Shown in pieces: positions 41,801 to 51,232 of a stretch of DNA of 64,000 nucleotides (positions are counted from its first letter, which is position 1; each line of letters starts with the position of its first letter). The translations under genes and the position numbers were made by a program. The DNA is from Chitinophagaceae bacterium (GTDB lineage Bacteria > Bacteroidota > Bacteroidia > Chitinophagales > Chitinophagaceae). The DNA lies in assembly GCA_022843585.1 (NCBI GenBank), contig JALHNJ010000001.1, positions 1,178,001 to 1,242,000 on the forward strand, written 5' to 3'. Under the pieces are notes generated by a model that was not told where the DNA came from, ran no database searches, and was given only the letters and a program-made list of their open reading frames with translations.

Positions 41801-43404
41801 CTTTCACGGATCGGATCAATCGGTGGATTAGTAACCTGTGCAAAAAGTTGTTTGAAATAGCTGCTGAGATGTTGTGGCTGGTCACTCAATATTGCCAATG
41901 GCACATCCGTTCCCATAGAGCCGATTGGTTCTTTACCTTCAAGAGCCATCGGTGCAATTATGTTATCTAAATCTTCTGTAGAAAAACCAAATGCTTTTTG
42001 ATATTTAAAAACCTGGTCATGCTCGAGGTGAGTGAACATTACTCTTGGTTCCGGTAATTCTTCAAGACGGATTTTATATTTATTCAACCATTCGCCATAA
42101 GGCTTTTGTGAACAGATCTCTTTTTTCAAATCATCATCACTAATGATCTTTCCTTTTCCCATATCCACCACAAACATTTTACCCGGTTGCAATCTTCCTT
42201 TTTCCAATATCATTGCAGGATTCACTGGAAGTACACCGGTCTCTGAGGCCATGATAACCCGATCATCTTTTGTAACACAATATCTCGATGGACGAAGTCC
42301 GTTTCTATCTAACGTAGCACCAATAATTTTTCCATCAGTAAATGATATTGAAGCAGGTCCATCCCATGGCTCCATGAAAGATGAATGAAACTCATAGAAT
42401 GCTTTTTTTACGGGATCCATTTCTTCATGGCCATCCCAGGCTTCCGGTATCAGCATCATCATTACATGTGGTAAAGAACGACCTGTTAAGGTAAGCAGCT
42501 CGATCATATTGTCTAGACAAGCAGAATCGCTTTGGCCTTCCGTTACGATTGGCAGTAACATTTCCATTTCTTCTTTGCTGAAGTATGGAGTAGTAAAACC
42601 TTTTTCGCTTGTCTTCAACCAATTCAAATTCCCCTGCAGTGTATTGATCTCACCATTATGAGCAATGAAGCGGAATGGTTGTGCCAGTTTCCAGGATGGA
42701 AAAGTATTAGTGGCAAATCTTGAATGCACTAAACCAAAAGCACTAACTAATCTTTTATTACTCAGGTCAGGAAAGTATTGACGAACCTGGCCACTGGTTA
42801 ATTGCCCTTTATAAACAATTGTTTTGTAAGATAGAGAAGCAATGTAAAATCCTATCTCATCTTTTCTTACGGTGCTATTAATAAGATGCGTGGAGTAATT
42901 ACGAAGGATAAATAATTTTCTTTCAAAATCATCCGGATTAGAAATATGGTCGGGGCAAGCAACAAATACTTGTTCCATTTCAGGTTCTACACTTAATGCA
43001 CTTGGGCCAATATCATGTGTATTAACAGGAACTTTTCGATACGTAAGAATTTCAAGTCCTAATTTTTCGGCAGTGCGGTTCAATATATCCCGGCATTCTT
43101 CCCGTAAGCGGATCTCTTTTGGAAAGAAAACCATTCCAACGGCGTATTTACCAAAGGAGGGTAGGTGTACACCCAGCTTCAAACATTCGTCAAAGAAAAA
43201 TTCATGTGGAGTTTGTATCATGATGCCGGCGCCATCACCCGTATTGTTTTCACAACCACAGGCGCCTCTGTGTTCCATGTTTTCCAACACAGTCAATGCA
43301 TCAGCTATATGTTGATGTGATTTATGTCCTTTAATATTGGCTACAAAACCAATACCGCATGCATCATGCTCAAAAGATGGATCATATAATCCCTGGTTAC
43401 CTGC
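38872..43404 (-). CDS. gltB: glutamate synthase large (alpha) subunit
   Basis: Ferredoxin/NADPH-type glutamate synthase, about 1510 residues. The start is placed at the ATG at 43404 (MAGNQGLYDPSFEHDACGIG); an in-frame ATG 12 nt upstream is possible. The Cys in DACGIGFVANI becomes the N-terminal nucleophile after removal of the short propeptide. Glutaminase domain first, then the FMN/synthase domain (GGTGASPVSSIKHAGLPWE, GEGGQLPGHKV), the 3Fe-4S Cys cluster CIMMRKCHMNTCPVG, and the C-terminal beta-helix (GEAYIRGKAGERFGVRNSG). The last 16 residues (QKSQKVGKTESPKDSR) are encoded by a dispersed octamer repeat and are probably not ancestral. 134 bp downstream of ilvA. Confidence 0.95.
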   Translation of the reverse strand, partial: AGNQGLYDPSFEHDACGIGFVANIKGHKSHQHIADALTVLENMEHRGACGCENNTGDGAGIMIQTPHEFFFDECLKLGVHLPSFGKYAVGMVFFPKEIRLREECRDILNRTAEKLGLEILTYRKVPVNTHDIGPSALSVEPEMEQVFVACPDHISNPDDFERKLFILRNYSTHLINSTVRKDEIGFYIASLSYKTIVYKGQLTSGQVRQYFPDLSNKRLVSAFGLVHSRFATNTFPSWKLAQPFRFIAHNGEINTLQGNLNWLKTSEKGFTTPYFSKEEMEMLLPIVTEGQSDSACLDNMIELLTLTGRSLPHVMMMLIPEAWDGHEEMDPVKKAFYEFHSSFMEPWDGPASISFTDGKIIGATLDRNGLRPSRYCVTKDDRVIMASETGVLPVNPAMILEKGRLQPGKMFVVDMGKGKIISDDDLKKEICSQKPYGEWLNKYKIRLEELPEPRVMFTHLEHDQVFKYQKAFGFSTEDLDNIIAPMALEGKEPIGSMGTDVPLAILSDQPQHLSSYFKQLFAQVTNPPIDPIRERLVMSLATFAGNNGNLLLEEPLTCHSVALKHPVLGNYELEKIRSIDTGLFQSKTIQCYFKADGKPGSLKKGLERVCGYAVDAVEDGFKVLILQDRAIDSNHAPIPSLLATAAIHHHLIRKGLRGNVGIIVEAGDVWEVHHFACLIGFGATAINPYLALSSIRDLKETGKLQTLLHEDELKKNYIKAVNDGLLKVFSKMGISTLQSYQGAQIFEILGLNKEVVNKYFTGATSRIEGMGLDEIAKETLAKHFFSFSKKDIPVDRLPVGGIYQWKRKGEFHLFNPQTIHLLQHATKMNDFSTFKKYSKLVNDQGEKACTIRSLFQFKKNRPSISIDEVEAAENIYKRFATGAMSFGSISWEAHTTLAIAMNRLGGKSNTGEGGEDERRYELLPNGDSMRSAIKQVASARFGVTSLYLTEADELQIKMAQGAKPGEGGQLPGHKVDEWIGKVRHATPGVGLISPPPHHDIYSIEDLAQLIYDLKNANRKARISVKLVSKAGVGTIAAGVTKAKADVVLIAGHDGGTGASPVSSIKHAGLPWELGLAETQQTLVKNKLRSRVVVQADGQLKTGRDIAVAALLGAEEWGIATAALVVEGCIMMRKCHMNTCPVGVATQDPELRNRFKGDPEHVVNFFKMITQELREIMAELGFRTVNEMIGQVDSLEVREGIEHWKYKNLDLSAVLYKEPNSIYNTIHCSEVQDHGLDLSLDWKLLEAALPAIENGQPIKASFEVKNTDRTIGTILSNEITKKYKAQGLPDNSIHFNFTGTAGQSFGAFNTKGITLELEGDANDYFGKGLSGAKLIIYPAKTATYNPEENSIIGNVAFYGATSGEAYIRGKAGERFGVRNSGANVVVESVGDHGCEYMTGGRVVILGDTGRNFAAGMSGGIAYVYDVNRKFADNCNKEMVDLDECDLDDKNELFTMLQKHYEYTGSTVARFIVEDLENQLRHFVKVFPKDYKKVLLQKSQKVGKTESPKDSR
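38879..38918 (-). repeat. octamer repeat inside the gltB 3' end
   Basis: On the minus strand five tandem octamers: AAAGTCAG, AAAGTAGG, AAAGACGG, AAAGTCCG, AAAGACTC. They match the rpmJ-rpsM element at 21003 and encode the C-terminal tail of GltB. Confidence 0.75.
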
Positions 43405-43544
43405 CATGTGGTGCAATGTTAAAGTGATGAAACAGTCGTTGAATAAATTCTATGGCAAGCAATACATCTGAAAATACAAAATAGTCTTCAGCAGGAGAAA
43501 GGATTATAGATGTAATTATCCACAAATACGGTGGACTAATTCAC

Positions 43545-44798
43545 TTAAATTAAATATCCGAACAACTGATCGTTTTTATTTATTTCGGAGAAACCGATAT
43601 TGGAGTTTTCCATTTTTTTCACTAGAAGATCATAGTCGGATCGACACTGCAATTCTACACCTACTAATGCAGGTCCGTTTTCTTTGTTTGTTTTTTGCAT
43701 GTACTCAAAACGGGTAATATCGTCTGTTGGTCCGAGAACATTATTTACAAATTCTTTCAATGCACCGGGGCGTTGAGCAAAGCTGATCAAAAAATAATGT
43801 TTCAATCCTTCGTATTGCAGGCTTCGTTCTTTTATTTCCTGCATACGATCAATATCATTGTTGCTGCCGCTTACGATGCAAACAACATTTTTTCCTTTTA
43901 TCATATCTGCATAATCATCCAATGCAGCTATGGACATAGCACCTGCAGGCTCTACTACAATGGCATCTTCATTGTATAATTTTAGAATGGTAGAACAAAT
44001 TTTTCCTTCAGGTACTAAATGCATATCATCTAGTACATCTTTGCACATAGAGAAAGTAAGATCGCCAACTCTTTTCACAGCAGCACCATCTACAAATCGT
44101 TCAATACTTTTTAATGTAACAGGATGTCCGGCTTTTAATGCTTCAAACATAGAAGGAGCACCTTCTGGTTCGAGGCCAATAATCTTTGTTTTGGGAGAAT
44201 AGGTTTTAAAGTAAGTGCCAACACCAGCACTTAATCCACCACCACCAACCGGGACGAATAGAAAATCTACATCGGGCTGGTCTTCTAAAATTTCGACAGC
44301 AACTGTTCCCTGACCTTCAATAATTCTGTAATCATCAAAAGGAGGAATAAATGTCATGTTGTTTTCTTCAGTAAATTGTTTAGCAGCAATCGCACAATCA
44401 TCAAATGTGTCGCCAACCAGTTTTACGTCGATAAAATGTTCACCAAACATTTTTGTCTGGTTTACTTTTTGGCGTGGAGTTATGATGGGCATAAACACCA
44501 CACCTTTTACATTCAGTTTTTTACAACTATACGCAAAGCCTTGTGCATGATTACCGGCACTGGCACATACGACCCCATTTTGCAACTGCTCAGGGTGCAG
44601 GGAGCTCATCATGTTATAAGCTCCCCGCAATTTATAGGAGCGAACGATCTGCAGATCCTCTCTCTTCAAAAAAACATTGCACTGGTATTTCTTTGAAAGA
44701 TTATGGTTGAACGTAAGTGGTGTTCGGTTCACCACTTTCTTCAATCGCAAATACGCCGACGCAAAATCTAGTTGTACCGTATTATTGATAGTTGACAT
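43545..44798 (-). CDS. ilvA: threonine ammonia-lyase (threonine deaminase)
   Basis: PLP enzyme that makes 2-oxobutanoate, the first step from threonine to isoleucine. 417 residues: catalytic domain with the PLP Lys in RSYKLRGAYNM and phosphate loop GGGGLSAGVG, then one C-terminal ACT-like domain (about 330-417: KHYFLISFAQRPGALKEFVNNVLGP). One ACT-like domain, rather than two as in E. coli IlvA, marks the shorter form; isoleucine feedback may differ. Its ATG overlaps the ilvC stop (TAATG), and it ends the ilv run. Confidence 0.94.
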   Translation of the reverse strand: MSTINNTVQLDFASAYLRLKKVVNRTPLTFNHNLSKKYQCNVFLKREDLQIVRSYKLRGAYNMMSSLHPEQLQNGVVCASAGNHAQGFAYSCKKLNVKGVVFMPIITPRQKVNQTKMFGEHFIDVKLVGDTFDDCAIAAKQFTEENNMTFIPPFDDYRIIEGQGTVAVEILEDQPDVDFLFVPVGGGGLSAGVGTYFKTYSPKTKIIGLEPEGAPSMFEALKAGHPVTLKSIERFVDGAAVKRVGDLTFSMCKDVLDDMHLVPEGKICSTILKLYNEDAIVVEPAGAMSIAALDDYADMIKGKNVVCIVSGSNNDIDRMQEIKERSLQYEGLKHYFLISFAQRPGALKEFVNNVLGPTDDITRFEYMQKTNKENGPALVGVELQCRSDYDLLVKKMENSNIGFSEINKNDQLFGYLI

Positions 44799-45943
44799 TA
44801 TACGATATATTGTTTTTCTTCCACTTCAGTTTTTTGCACCAATTTGGCAAGCACTTCTTTTATTGATGGTGTTGATGCAGCAGATGCACTAGCATTCGGT
44901 TGATTCTCAGGACGCAGACTTCTAACAGTTTTACCCGACTGCCATAATTCACTTTCACGCAACTCTTTTAATTCTTCTTCCAATTTTTCTCTGTAATCAG
45001 CTTTGCTGTTGCTATCAATAGAACGCTGTGATTCTTTTCCAGCAGCAACACTTTCATAGAGTTCGGTAAAAACGGGCTTTGTAGCATCACGGAATTTTTT
45101 CCACCAGTCCAATGCACCACGTTGAGCAGTAGTAGAGCAATTAGCGTACATCCAATCCATTCCGTTTTCAGCAACGAGTGGCATTAATGATTGAGTTAAT
45201 TCTTCTACCGTTTCATTGAACGCTTCAGAAGGAGAGTGACCTTTTGAACGTAAGACATCGTATTGTGCAGCAAAAATTCCTTGTATTGCTCCCATCAATG
45301 TTCCTCTTTCACCAGTTAAATCGCTATATACTTCCTTCTTAAAATCAGTTTCAAATAAATAACCACTGCCTACGGCAATACCTAACGCAACAACTCTTTC
45401 AAAAGCTTTGCCGGTTGCATCCTGGTAAATGGCATAGGAGCTATTTAATCCACGGCCTTGTAAAAACATTCTGCGCAATGATGTGCCAGAACCTTTTGGT
45501 GCAACCAAGAATACATCTACATCTTTCGGAGGAATGATGCCAGTTTGCTCATTGAACGTAACACCAAAGCCATGCGAGAAGTATAATGCTTTTCCCGGCG
45601 TTAAATATTTTTGTACGGTTGGCCACAATGCAATTTGTGCAGCGTCGCTTAACAAATAGCAAATGATAGTTCCTCGTTGTAACGCTTCTTCAATTTCAAA
45701 CAAGGTTTCACCGGGTACAAAACCATCTTTAATTGCTTTATCCCATGTTTTTGAATCTTTACGCTGACCAACGATCACATTGATACCATTATCTCGTTGG
45801 TTCAATGCCTGGCCGGGGCCTTGTACGCCATAGCCAATAACCGCTACTGTTTCATTTTTCAATACTTGTTGAGCTTTGCTCAATGGGAATTCTTCCCTTG
45901 TTACTACGTTTTCTTCAACGCCGCCGAAATTTAGTTTTGCCAT
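44798..45943 (-). CDS. ilvC: ketol-acid reductoisomerase
   Basis: Rearranges and reduces acetohydroxy acids in Ile/Val synthesis; needs Mg2+ and NAD(P)H. 381 residues. The nucleotide motif is VIGYGVQGPGQALN (about 35-48) rather than the usual GYGSQGHAHALN; this variant is typical of the Bacteroidota form. FLVAPKGSGTSLRRMFLQGRG, ETDFKKEVYSDLTGERG (metal ligands) and EELTQSLMPLVAENGMDWMYANCSTTAQRGALDWW in pieces cover the rest. The last about 40 residues are Ala/Ser/Thr-rich and variable. Coupled to ilvA by a 1-bp overlap. Confidence 0.94.
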   Translation of the reverse strand: MAKLNFGGVEENVVTREEFPLSKAQQVLKNETVAVIGYGVQGPGQALNQRDNGINVIVGQRKDSKTWDKAIKDGFVPGETLFEIEEALQRGTIICYLLSDAAQIALWPTVQKYLTPGKALYFSHGFGVTFNEQTGIIPPKDVDVFLVAPKGSGTSLRRMFLQGRGLNSSYAIYQDATGKAFERVVALGIAVGSGYLFETDFKKEVYSDLTGERGTLMGAIQGIFAAQYDVLRSKGHSPSEAFNETVEELTQSLMPLVAENGMDWMYANCSTTAQRGALDWWKKFRDATKPVFTELYESVAAGKESQRSIDSNSKADYREKLEEELKELRESELWQSGKTVRSLRPENQPNASASAASTPSIKEVLAKLVQKTEVEEKQYIV

Positions 45944-45994
45944 TGTTATTTGTTTTTAAATTTATAGTTGTTTTTTTTACGAGATTGTCATTAG

Positions 45995-46585
45995 TTACAT
46001 TGAAAACACTTCTTCTTTTTTATCGAGGAACTCATTCTCTATCGCATCTTCACCCGGTTCCTTGTATTCAAACTCTTTTAATCTTTCATGGAAATCACTG
46101 CTGCCTTTAATGATAGCTACTCTTGCACTTCGGACGAATTCAATCAATCCATAGGGTTCTAATGCTTTTATGAGGTTATCAGTTTCTTCCCGATGCCCCG
46201 TTGTTTCAAAAACAGTATAATCTTTTCGGATAGCCACAGCTCTCGCACCATATTCTCTTAGCAATCTTTCCACTTTCACTTTTTCAGCAATAGCATCTGT
46301 GCTTACTTTGTACAAAGCCAGTTCCTGCCAAACGATCTCTTCTTCGGTATTATAATATGCTTTTAATACTTCTACCTGTTTTTCTATCTGGCGGCAGAGT
46401 TTGCTTACTACATCTTCTATTTCATTTATAACAATAGTAAAGCGGTGTACACTGTCCACCTCAGTAGGAGAGGTGTTTAAACTTTCTATATTGATCTTTC
46501 TTCTGGAGAAGATGATCGCAATACGATTCAGCAAACCGATCTGGTTTTCTGTATAGACTGTTATGGTATATTCTTTCTTTTGCAT
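45995..46585 (-). CDS. ilvN: acetolactate synthase small subunit
   Basis: Regulatory subunit that gives valine feedback and boosts activity of IlvB. 196 residues from the ATG at 46585 (MQKKEYTITVYTENQIGLLN); the frame is open further upstream into the end of ilvB but that part is not family sequence. ACT domain in the first about 80 residues (GLLNRIAIIFSRRKINIESLNTSPTE), second ALS_ss_C domain from about 90 to 165, and an acidic C-terminal tail (GEDAIENEFLDKKEEVF). Immediately downstream of ilvB. Confidence 0.93.
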   Translation of the reverse strand: MQKKEYTITVYTENQIGLLNRIAIIFSRRKINIESLNTSPTEVDSVHRFTIVINEIEDVVSKLCRQIEKQVEVLKAYYNTEEEIVWQELALYKVSTDAIAEKVKVERLLREYGARAVAIRKDYTVFETTGHREETDNLIKALEPYGLIEFVRSARVAIIKGSSDFHERLKEFEYKEPGEDAIENEFLDKKEEVFSM

Positions 46586-46595
46586 TTTTCTTTGT

Positions 46596-48344
46596 TTAAA
46601 TTTCTTCCTTGCATAATACACATTCAGCTACTCCACGCCCCTGCGGTACCATGGGGAATACATTATTTTCTTTTCCTACCATCACTTCTAATAAATAGCT
46701 ACCATGATTGTCCAGCATTTCTTTTAGAGATGATCGTAACTCTTCTCTTTTACAAACAGTTTTCCCTGGAATGTAATACCCTTTTGCCACCTGCACAAAA
46801 TCCGGACTGGTGATATCAACAAACGAATATCTTTTTTCATGAAAGAGTTGTTGCCACTGACGAACCATTCCCAAAAACTGATTGTTGAGAATGATGATCT
46901 TTACATTTGGTTTGAATTGCATGATCGTTCCCAACTCCTGCACTGTCATTTGAAAACCACCATCACCAATGATAGCAACGGTTGTTCTTGAAGGATCACC
47001 ATACGCCGCACCGATAGCAGCTGGCAAAGCATAACCCATTGTACCCAATCCGCCACTTGTTACATTACTTTTCGATTGGTTATACTTTGCATAACGACAT
47101 GCTACCATCTGGTGCTGACCAACATCTGTAACGATGATGGCATTACCCTCTGTTAATTCATTCAATAGTTTTATCACTTCTCCCATGGTGAGTACATCGG
47201 AGGAAGGATCGAGTTCTTCTTTTATTACTTTATCTACTTCTTTTTGTTTGTACTCGTTGAATTTTTTCAACCATTGCGGATATACTTTTTGTTCAATTAG
47301 TTCGGTGAGTAATGGCAATGTCTCTTTACAATCACCCCATACACCTACAGTAGCTTTTACATTCTTATCAATTTCCGAAGGGTCAATATCCAAATGAATA
47401 ACTTTTGCCTGCTTGGCATATTTATCCAAACGTCCGGTTACCCGATCATCAAACCGCATTCCTACAGCGATCAATACATCGCATTCGTTGGTCAATACAT
47501 TTGGTCCATAGTTACCATGCATCCCCAACATGCCAACACCTAACGGATGATCAGTTGGAATGGCACTCATACCCATGATGGTCCATGCAGCAGGGATGCC
47601 GGCTTTCTCTATAAACTTTTTAAATTCTTTTTCAGCTTTACCTAATATCACACCTTGGCCAAATATTACAAATGGTCTTTCTGCTTCATTGATAAGTTTG
47701 GCGGCCTCCTGTATATATTCTTTTCTTACAATTGGTTTTGGGCGATAGCTTCTTATATGATCACATTTGTTGTAACCGCTGTATTCAAATAATTGTAATT
47801 GTGCATTCTTTGTAATGTCAATTAATACAGGACCGGGTCTTCCGCTACCGGCTATATAAAAAGCTTTTGCTAAAACTGCAGGTATCTCCGTTGCGTCTGT
47901 TACCTGATAATTCCATTTTGTAACTGGCGTTGTTATGTTGATCACATCTGTTTCCTGGAATGCATCTGTACCGAGTAAGTGTGCAAATACTTGTCCGGTG
48001 ATACAAACAACAGGAGTGGAGTCGATCATCGCATCTGCCAAACCAGTAACAAGATTTGTTGCACCAGGTCCGCTTGTTGCAAACACAACACCTGTTCTTC
48101 CGCTTACTCTTGCATAACCTTGTGCTGCATGTATAGCTCCTTGCTCATGACGCACCAATATATGTTGTAATTTTTCTTTGTAATCATACAACGCATCATA
48201 GATAGGCATGATGGCACCACCGGGGTAACCAAAGATGGTTTCAACACCTTCAGCAATGAAGGCCTCGAGAACAGCGACACCTCCGCTAACCTGTGTCGGT
48301 GCAGTTGAAGTTTTCTTTTCTTTTTCTAGTGTAAGCGTTTCCAT
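46596..48344 (-). CDS. ilvB: acetolactate synthase large subunit
   Basis: ThDP/FAD enzyme forming acetolactate or acetohydroxybutyrate. About 582 residues from the ATG at 48344 (METLTLEKEKK); an alternative start seven codons upstream would overlap the ilvD stop by 11 bp. Active-site Glu in LVRHEQGAIHAAQGYARVSG; ThDP motif GDGGFQMTVQELGTIMQF with NNQFLGMVRQWQ; FAD region GMLGMHGNYGPN. Full length. Confidence 0.95.
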   Translation of the reverse strand: METLTLEKEKKTSTAPTQVSGGVAVLEAFIAEGVETIFGYPGGAIMPIYDALYDYKEKLQHILVRHEQGAIHAAQGYARVSGRTGVVFATSGPGATNLVTGLADAMIDSTPVVCITGQVFAHLLGTDAFQETDVINITTPVTKWNYQVTDATEIPAVLAKAFYIAGSGRPGPVLIDITKNAQLQLFEYSGYNKCDHIRSYRPKPIVRKEYIQEAAKLINEAERPFVIFGQGVILGKAEKEFKKFIEKAGIPAAWTIMGMSAIPTDHPLGVGMLGMHGNYGPNVLTNECDVLIAVGMRFDDRVTGRLDKYAKQAKVIHLDIDPSEIDKNVKATVGVWGDCKETLPLLTELIEQKVYPQWLKKFNEYKQKEVDKVIKEELDPSSDVLTMGEVIKLLNELTEGNAIIVTDVGQHQMVACRYAKYNQSKSNVTSGGLGTMGYALPAAIGAAYGDPSRTTVAIIGDGGFQMTVQELGTIMQFKPNVKIIILNNQFLGMVRQWQQLFHEKRYSFVDITSPDFVQVAKGYYIPGKTVCKREELRSSLKEMLDNHGSYLLEVMVGKENNVFPMVPQGRGVAECVLCKEEI

Positions 48345-48354
48345 ACTTAATATT

Positions 48355-50040
48355 TTAAGCTTCATCTGTTACACAACCCTGATCGGCTGACTTAACAGAT
48401 CTTGCATATTTGAATAAGATTCCTTTTGTTGCTTTCAATGCTGGTTGTTTCCATTTCTTTCTTCTTGCAGCGATCACATCATCACTTACTTTTAATGTCA
48501 GGGTATTTTTCGTTGCATCAATTTCGATGATGTCATTATCTTCTACTAGCCCAATCAATCCGCCATCAAATGCTTCTGGTGTAATGTGCCCAACAACAAA
48601 ACCATGTGTGCCACCGCTAAATCTTCCGTCAGTGATCAATGCAACGGATTTTCCTAACCCTGCACCAATGATTGCACCTGTTGGTTTCAACATCTCAGGC
48701 ATACCAGGTGCACCTCTTGGCCCGATGTAACGGATCACCACTACATCACCTGCATGCACTTTGCCTGATTGAATTCCTGTGATCAGATCTTTTTCACCAT
48801 CAAACACTCTTGCTGTTCCCTCAAATCGTTCACCTTCTTTACCACTGATCTTTGCAACACTTCCTTTCTCTGCAAGGTTGCCGTACAGGATTTGCAGGTG
48901 CCCCGTCTTCTTCAATGGTTGTTCTAACGGGTGAATAATGTCCTGAGCCTTAAAATCAAGATCCGGAACACCTGCTAAATTCTCTGCCACCGTTTTACCG
49001 GTTACTGTCAAACAATCGCCATGTAATAAATTATTCTTTAATAAATATTTCATCACGGCGGGTACGCCACCATGTTTGTGTAGATCTTCCATCAGGTATT
49101 TTCCGGATGGTTTAAAATCGGCGAGTACAGGGATGCGGTCACTTATTTTTTGAAAATCATCTTGCGATAATTCAACATCAACGCTTTTCGCCATTGCTAT
49201 TAAATGCAATACTGCATTAGTGCTTCCACCCAATACCATAATAACAGTGATTGCATTTTCAAATGCTTTGAAAGTCATAATGTCTTTCGGCGTAATATTT
49301 TTTTCAAGCAATATTTTTATAGCCTCACCAACGGCCGCACATTCTTGTTGCTTTTCTTTACTCAATGCGGGGTTAGAAGAAGAGTTTGGTAAACTCATTC
49401 CCAATGCTTCAATCGCCGATGCCATTGTATTAGCCGTATACATTCCACCACATGCACCGGCACCCGGACATGAATGTTTTACAATTGCTTTAAAATCCGC
49501 TTCACTTAAATTGCCCGCAATTTTTTGCCCCAGTGCTTCAAATGCACTTACGATATTCAAATCTTCACCTTTGTAATGACCTGGAGCAATCGTTCCGCCA
49601 TACAACATGATCGAAGGACGATTCAATCTTCCCATTGCCATCACTGCGCCAGGCATATTTTTATCACATCCCGGTATAGCAATGATGCCATCATAATATT
49701 GTGCCCCTACATTTGTTTCAATGCTATCAGCGATTACATCGCGGCTCACCAAACTGTATCGCATTCCATCCGTTCCCATGCTGATGCCATCGCTTACACC
49801 AATGGTATAAAAACGTAAACCGAGTAAACCTTCAGTTGCGTTCACCGCTTTACGAACAATGTCTGACAAATCATTGAGGTGCATATTGCATGGATTTCCA
49901 TCCCATCCCATACTCACTATACCTACCTGTGCTTTATTAAAATCTTCTTCCTTAAAGCCAATAGCATAATACATCGCCTGCGCTGCAGGTTGTGTAGGGT
50001 CTTGCGTTAATGTTTTTGAATATTTGTTTAATTCAGTCAT
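48355..50040 (-). CDS. ilvD: dihydroxy-acid dehydratase
   Basis: Fe-S enzyme that dehydrates dihydroxy acids in Ile/Val synthesis; 561 residues. Cluster-binding Cys residues lie in [13 protein letters not shown] and [17 protein letters not shown]; the catalytic Ser/Mg region is [29 protein letters not shown] near the N-terminus holds the first Cys. 195 bp after ilvE, with a dispersed element in the gap; 10 bp before ilvB. Confidence 0.95.
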   Translation of the reverse strand: MTELNKYSKTLTQDPTQPAAQAMYYAIGFKEEDFNKAQVGIVSMGWDGNPCNMHLNDLSDIVRKAVNATEGLLGLRFYTIGVSDGISMGTDGMRYSLVSRDVIADSIETNVGAQYYDGIIAIPGCDKNMPGAVMAMGRLNRPSIMLYGGTIAPGHYKGEDLNIVSAFEALGQKIAGNLSEADFKAIVKHSCPGAGACGGMYTANTMASAIEALGMSLPNSSSNPALSKEKQQECAAVGEAIKILLEKNITPKDIMTFKAFENAITVIMVLGGSTNAVLHLIAMAKSVDVELSQDDFQKISDRIPVLADFKPSGKYLMEDLHKHGGVPAVMKYLLKNNLLHGDCLTVTGKTVAENLAGVPDLDFKAQDIIHPLEQPLKKTGHLQILYGNLAEKGSVAKISGKEGERFEGTARVFDGEKDLITGIQSGKVHAGDVVVIRYIGPRGAPGMPEMLKPTGAIIGAGLGKSVALITDGRFSGGTHGFVVGHITPEAFDGGLIGLVEDNDIIEIDATKNTLTLKVSDDVIAARRKKWKQPALKATKGILFKYARSVKSADQGCVTDEA

Positions 50041-50052
50041 TTTTATTTTTTT

Positions 50053-50180
50053 GTCGTCGTCTGTGCTACAATCATCTTTTGTTGAGTCGCACCAGTCAAC
50101 TGCATATCGCTAATCATCAACCCACCCCTATTTCTTACAGCAATTTATTTCCCTCATTTCGCCCCTCCGGGGAGGGGAAG
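50053..50180 (-). repeat. dispersed element copy 5 (extended form)
   Basis: Core GTTGAGTCGCACCAGTC, block CAACCCACCCC, then ATTTCTTACAGCAATTTATT and hairpin CCCCTCCGGGGAGGGG. It lies inside the ilv transcription unit, between ilvE and ilvD. Confidence 0.75.
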
Positions 50181-50235
50181 CGTCTTAAAGCATCTGGTTT
50201 CTATTTTTCTCTATACATCCCATCCAGTTCTTAGC

Positions 50236-51129
50236 TTACGCTACTTGCTCTTGCAACTGAAATGGTTTCTCCAATACTTTACATTTATAAGCCTGTTGTA
50301 TTACATAACTCAATGAGTCTTCCCAATTCTTTTTAAATTCTACATTATCCAATGAACTCAGTGCTACTACTTCAGCAGCAGTGCCACAAAAGAAACCAGC
50401 ATCAGCACCTTTCATTTCAGCCGGTGTAAATAATTTTTCCTCAACAGGAATATTTAACTCCTTGCATATTCCAATTACAGTAGCTCTTGTTATACCCGGA
50501 AGAATATTTCCCTTTGGCGCCGTGTATAACACTCCATCATTTTCATAAAAGATATTTGCACCACTGCTTTCTGCTACAAAACCATTGCTATCTAAAACCA
50601 ATGCTTCGTCAAAGCCATTATCTTTTGCTTCCTGGCAGGCAAGAATAGAGTTTACATAATGGCCACTCACTTTTGCATCCACATGAAAAGCATCAGCATT
50701 GGGCCGACGATAACTGGATGTCATAATTTTCATCTTGTTACTCATGTAGCCATTCGTCCATTCCCATGTTTCAATAGCGATATAAGATTCTTTTCCTTTT
50801 GATAAAGCCATGTTAGGAGAACACAGAACGATCGGGCGGATATATGCATCAGTGAAATTGTTTCTCTTCAGCACTTCGTAGGTTAACTCCATTAATTTCT
50901 CAGTGGTATACTCGAATGGTATTCTCATTACTTTGGCTGAATGACGAAGCCTGTCATAATGCTCTTTCCCTTTGAACATTTTTGTACCGCCATTGATAGG
51001 ATAGGAGCGGATACCTTCAAATACTGCATAGCCATAATGCAATGACTGGCTGTACAAATCTGTTTTTGCTTCTGCAGCTTTAACAAATTGTCCATGGAAA
51101 TAGATTACTGTGTTTTCGTTGTAATACAT
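50236..51129 (-). CDS. ilvE: branched-chain amino acid aminotransferase
   Basis: PLP fold-type IV transaminase that makes leucine, isoleucine and valine from their oxo-acids with glutamate as donor. 297 residues: SLHYGYAVFEGIRSYP, RLRHSAKVMRIPF, the PLP Lys in DAKVSGHYVNSILA, EALVLDSNGFVAESSGANIF, and GILPGITRATVIGI are all conserved. First structural gene after the leader peptide and attenuator, so its expression is expected to respond to Ile/Val supply. Confidence 0.95.
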   Translation of the reverse strand: MYYNENTVIYFHGQFVKAAEAKTDLYSQSLHYGYAVFEGIRSYPINGGTKMFKGKEHYDRLRHSAKVMRIPFEYTTEKLMELTYEVLKRNNFTDAYIRPIVLCSPNMALSKGKESYIAIETWEWTNGYMSNKMKIMTSSYRRPNADAFHVDAKVSGHYVNSILACQEAKDNGFDEALVLDSNGFVAESSGANIFYENDGVLYTAPKGNILPGITRATVIGICKELNIPVEEKLFTPAEMKGADAGFFCGTAAEVVALSSLDNVEFKKNWEDSLSYVIQQAYKCKVLEKPFQLQEQVA

Positions 51130-51159
51130 ATTCTTGTTTTTGTTCTGATTTACGGGTAT

Positions 51160-51187
51160 AAAAAAACCCGCCTTTTGGAGGCGGGTT
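51160..51187 (-). terminator. attenuator terminator in the ilv leader
   Basis: Minus-strand hairpin with arms of 9 bp (51187-51179 and 51173-51165; AACCCGCCT type) followed by seven T residues (51166-51160), 29 nt after the leader ORF stop and 30 nt before ilvE. The 5' arm can instead pair with the leader ORF's Gly codons (see the antiterminator entry). Confidence 0.88.
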
Positions 51188-51232
51188 GCTGATATTTTTG
51201 GTTTAGTTTTTTATAATCATGCACCACCTCCA
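51177..51232 (-). promoter_or_regulatory. antiterminator pairing of the ilv attenuator
   Basis: Minus-strand RNA UGGAGGUGG (51232-51224, the Asn-Gly-Gly-Gly codons at the end of the leader ORF) can pair over 9 bp, one of them U-G, with CCGCCUCCA (51184-51176) in the terminator's 5' arm and loop. The two structures exclude each other. A ribosome at the leader stop codon (51219-51217) would cover the first strand; a ribosome stalled on the Ile/Val codons would leave it free. Confidence 0.75.

Noticed and set aside
45995-46621. Longer ilvN start overlapping ilvB
   Set aside because: The extra 12 residues are not family sequence; the ATG at 46585 fits IlvN alignments by eye.
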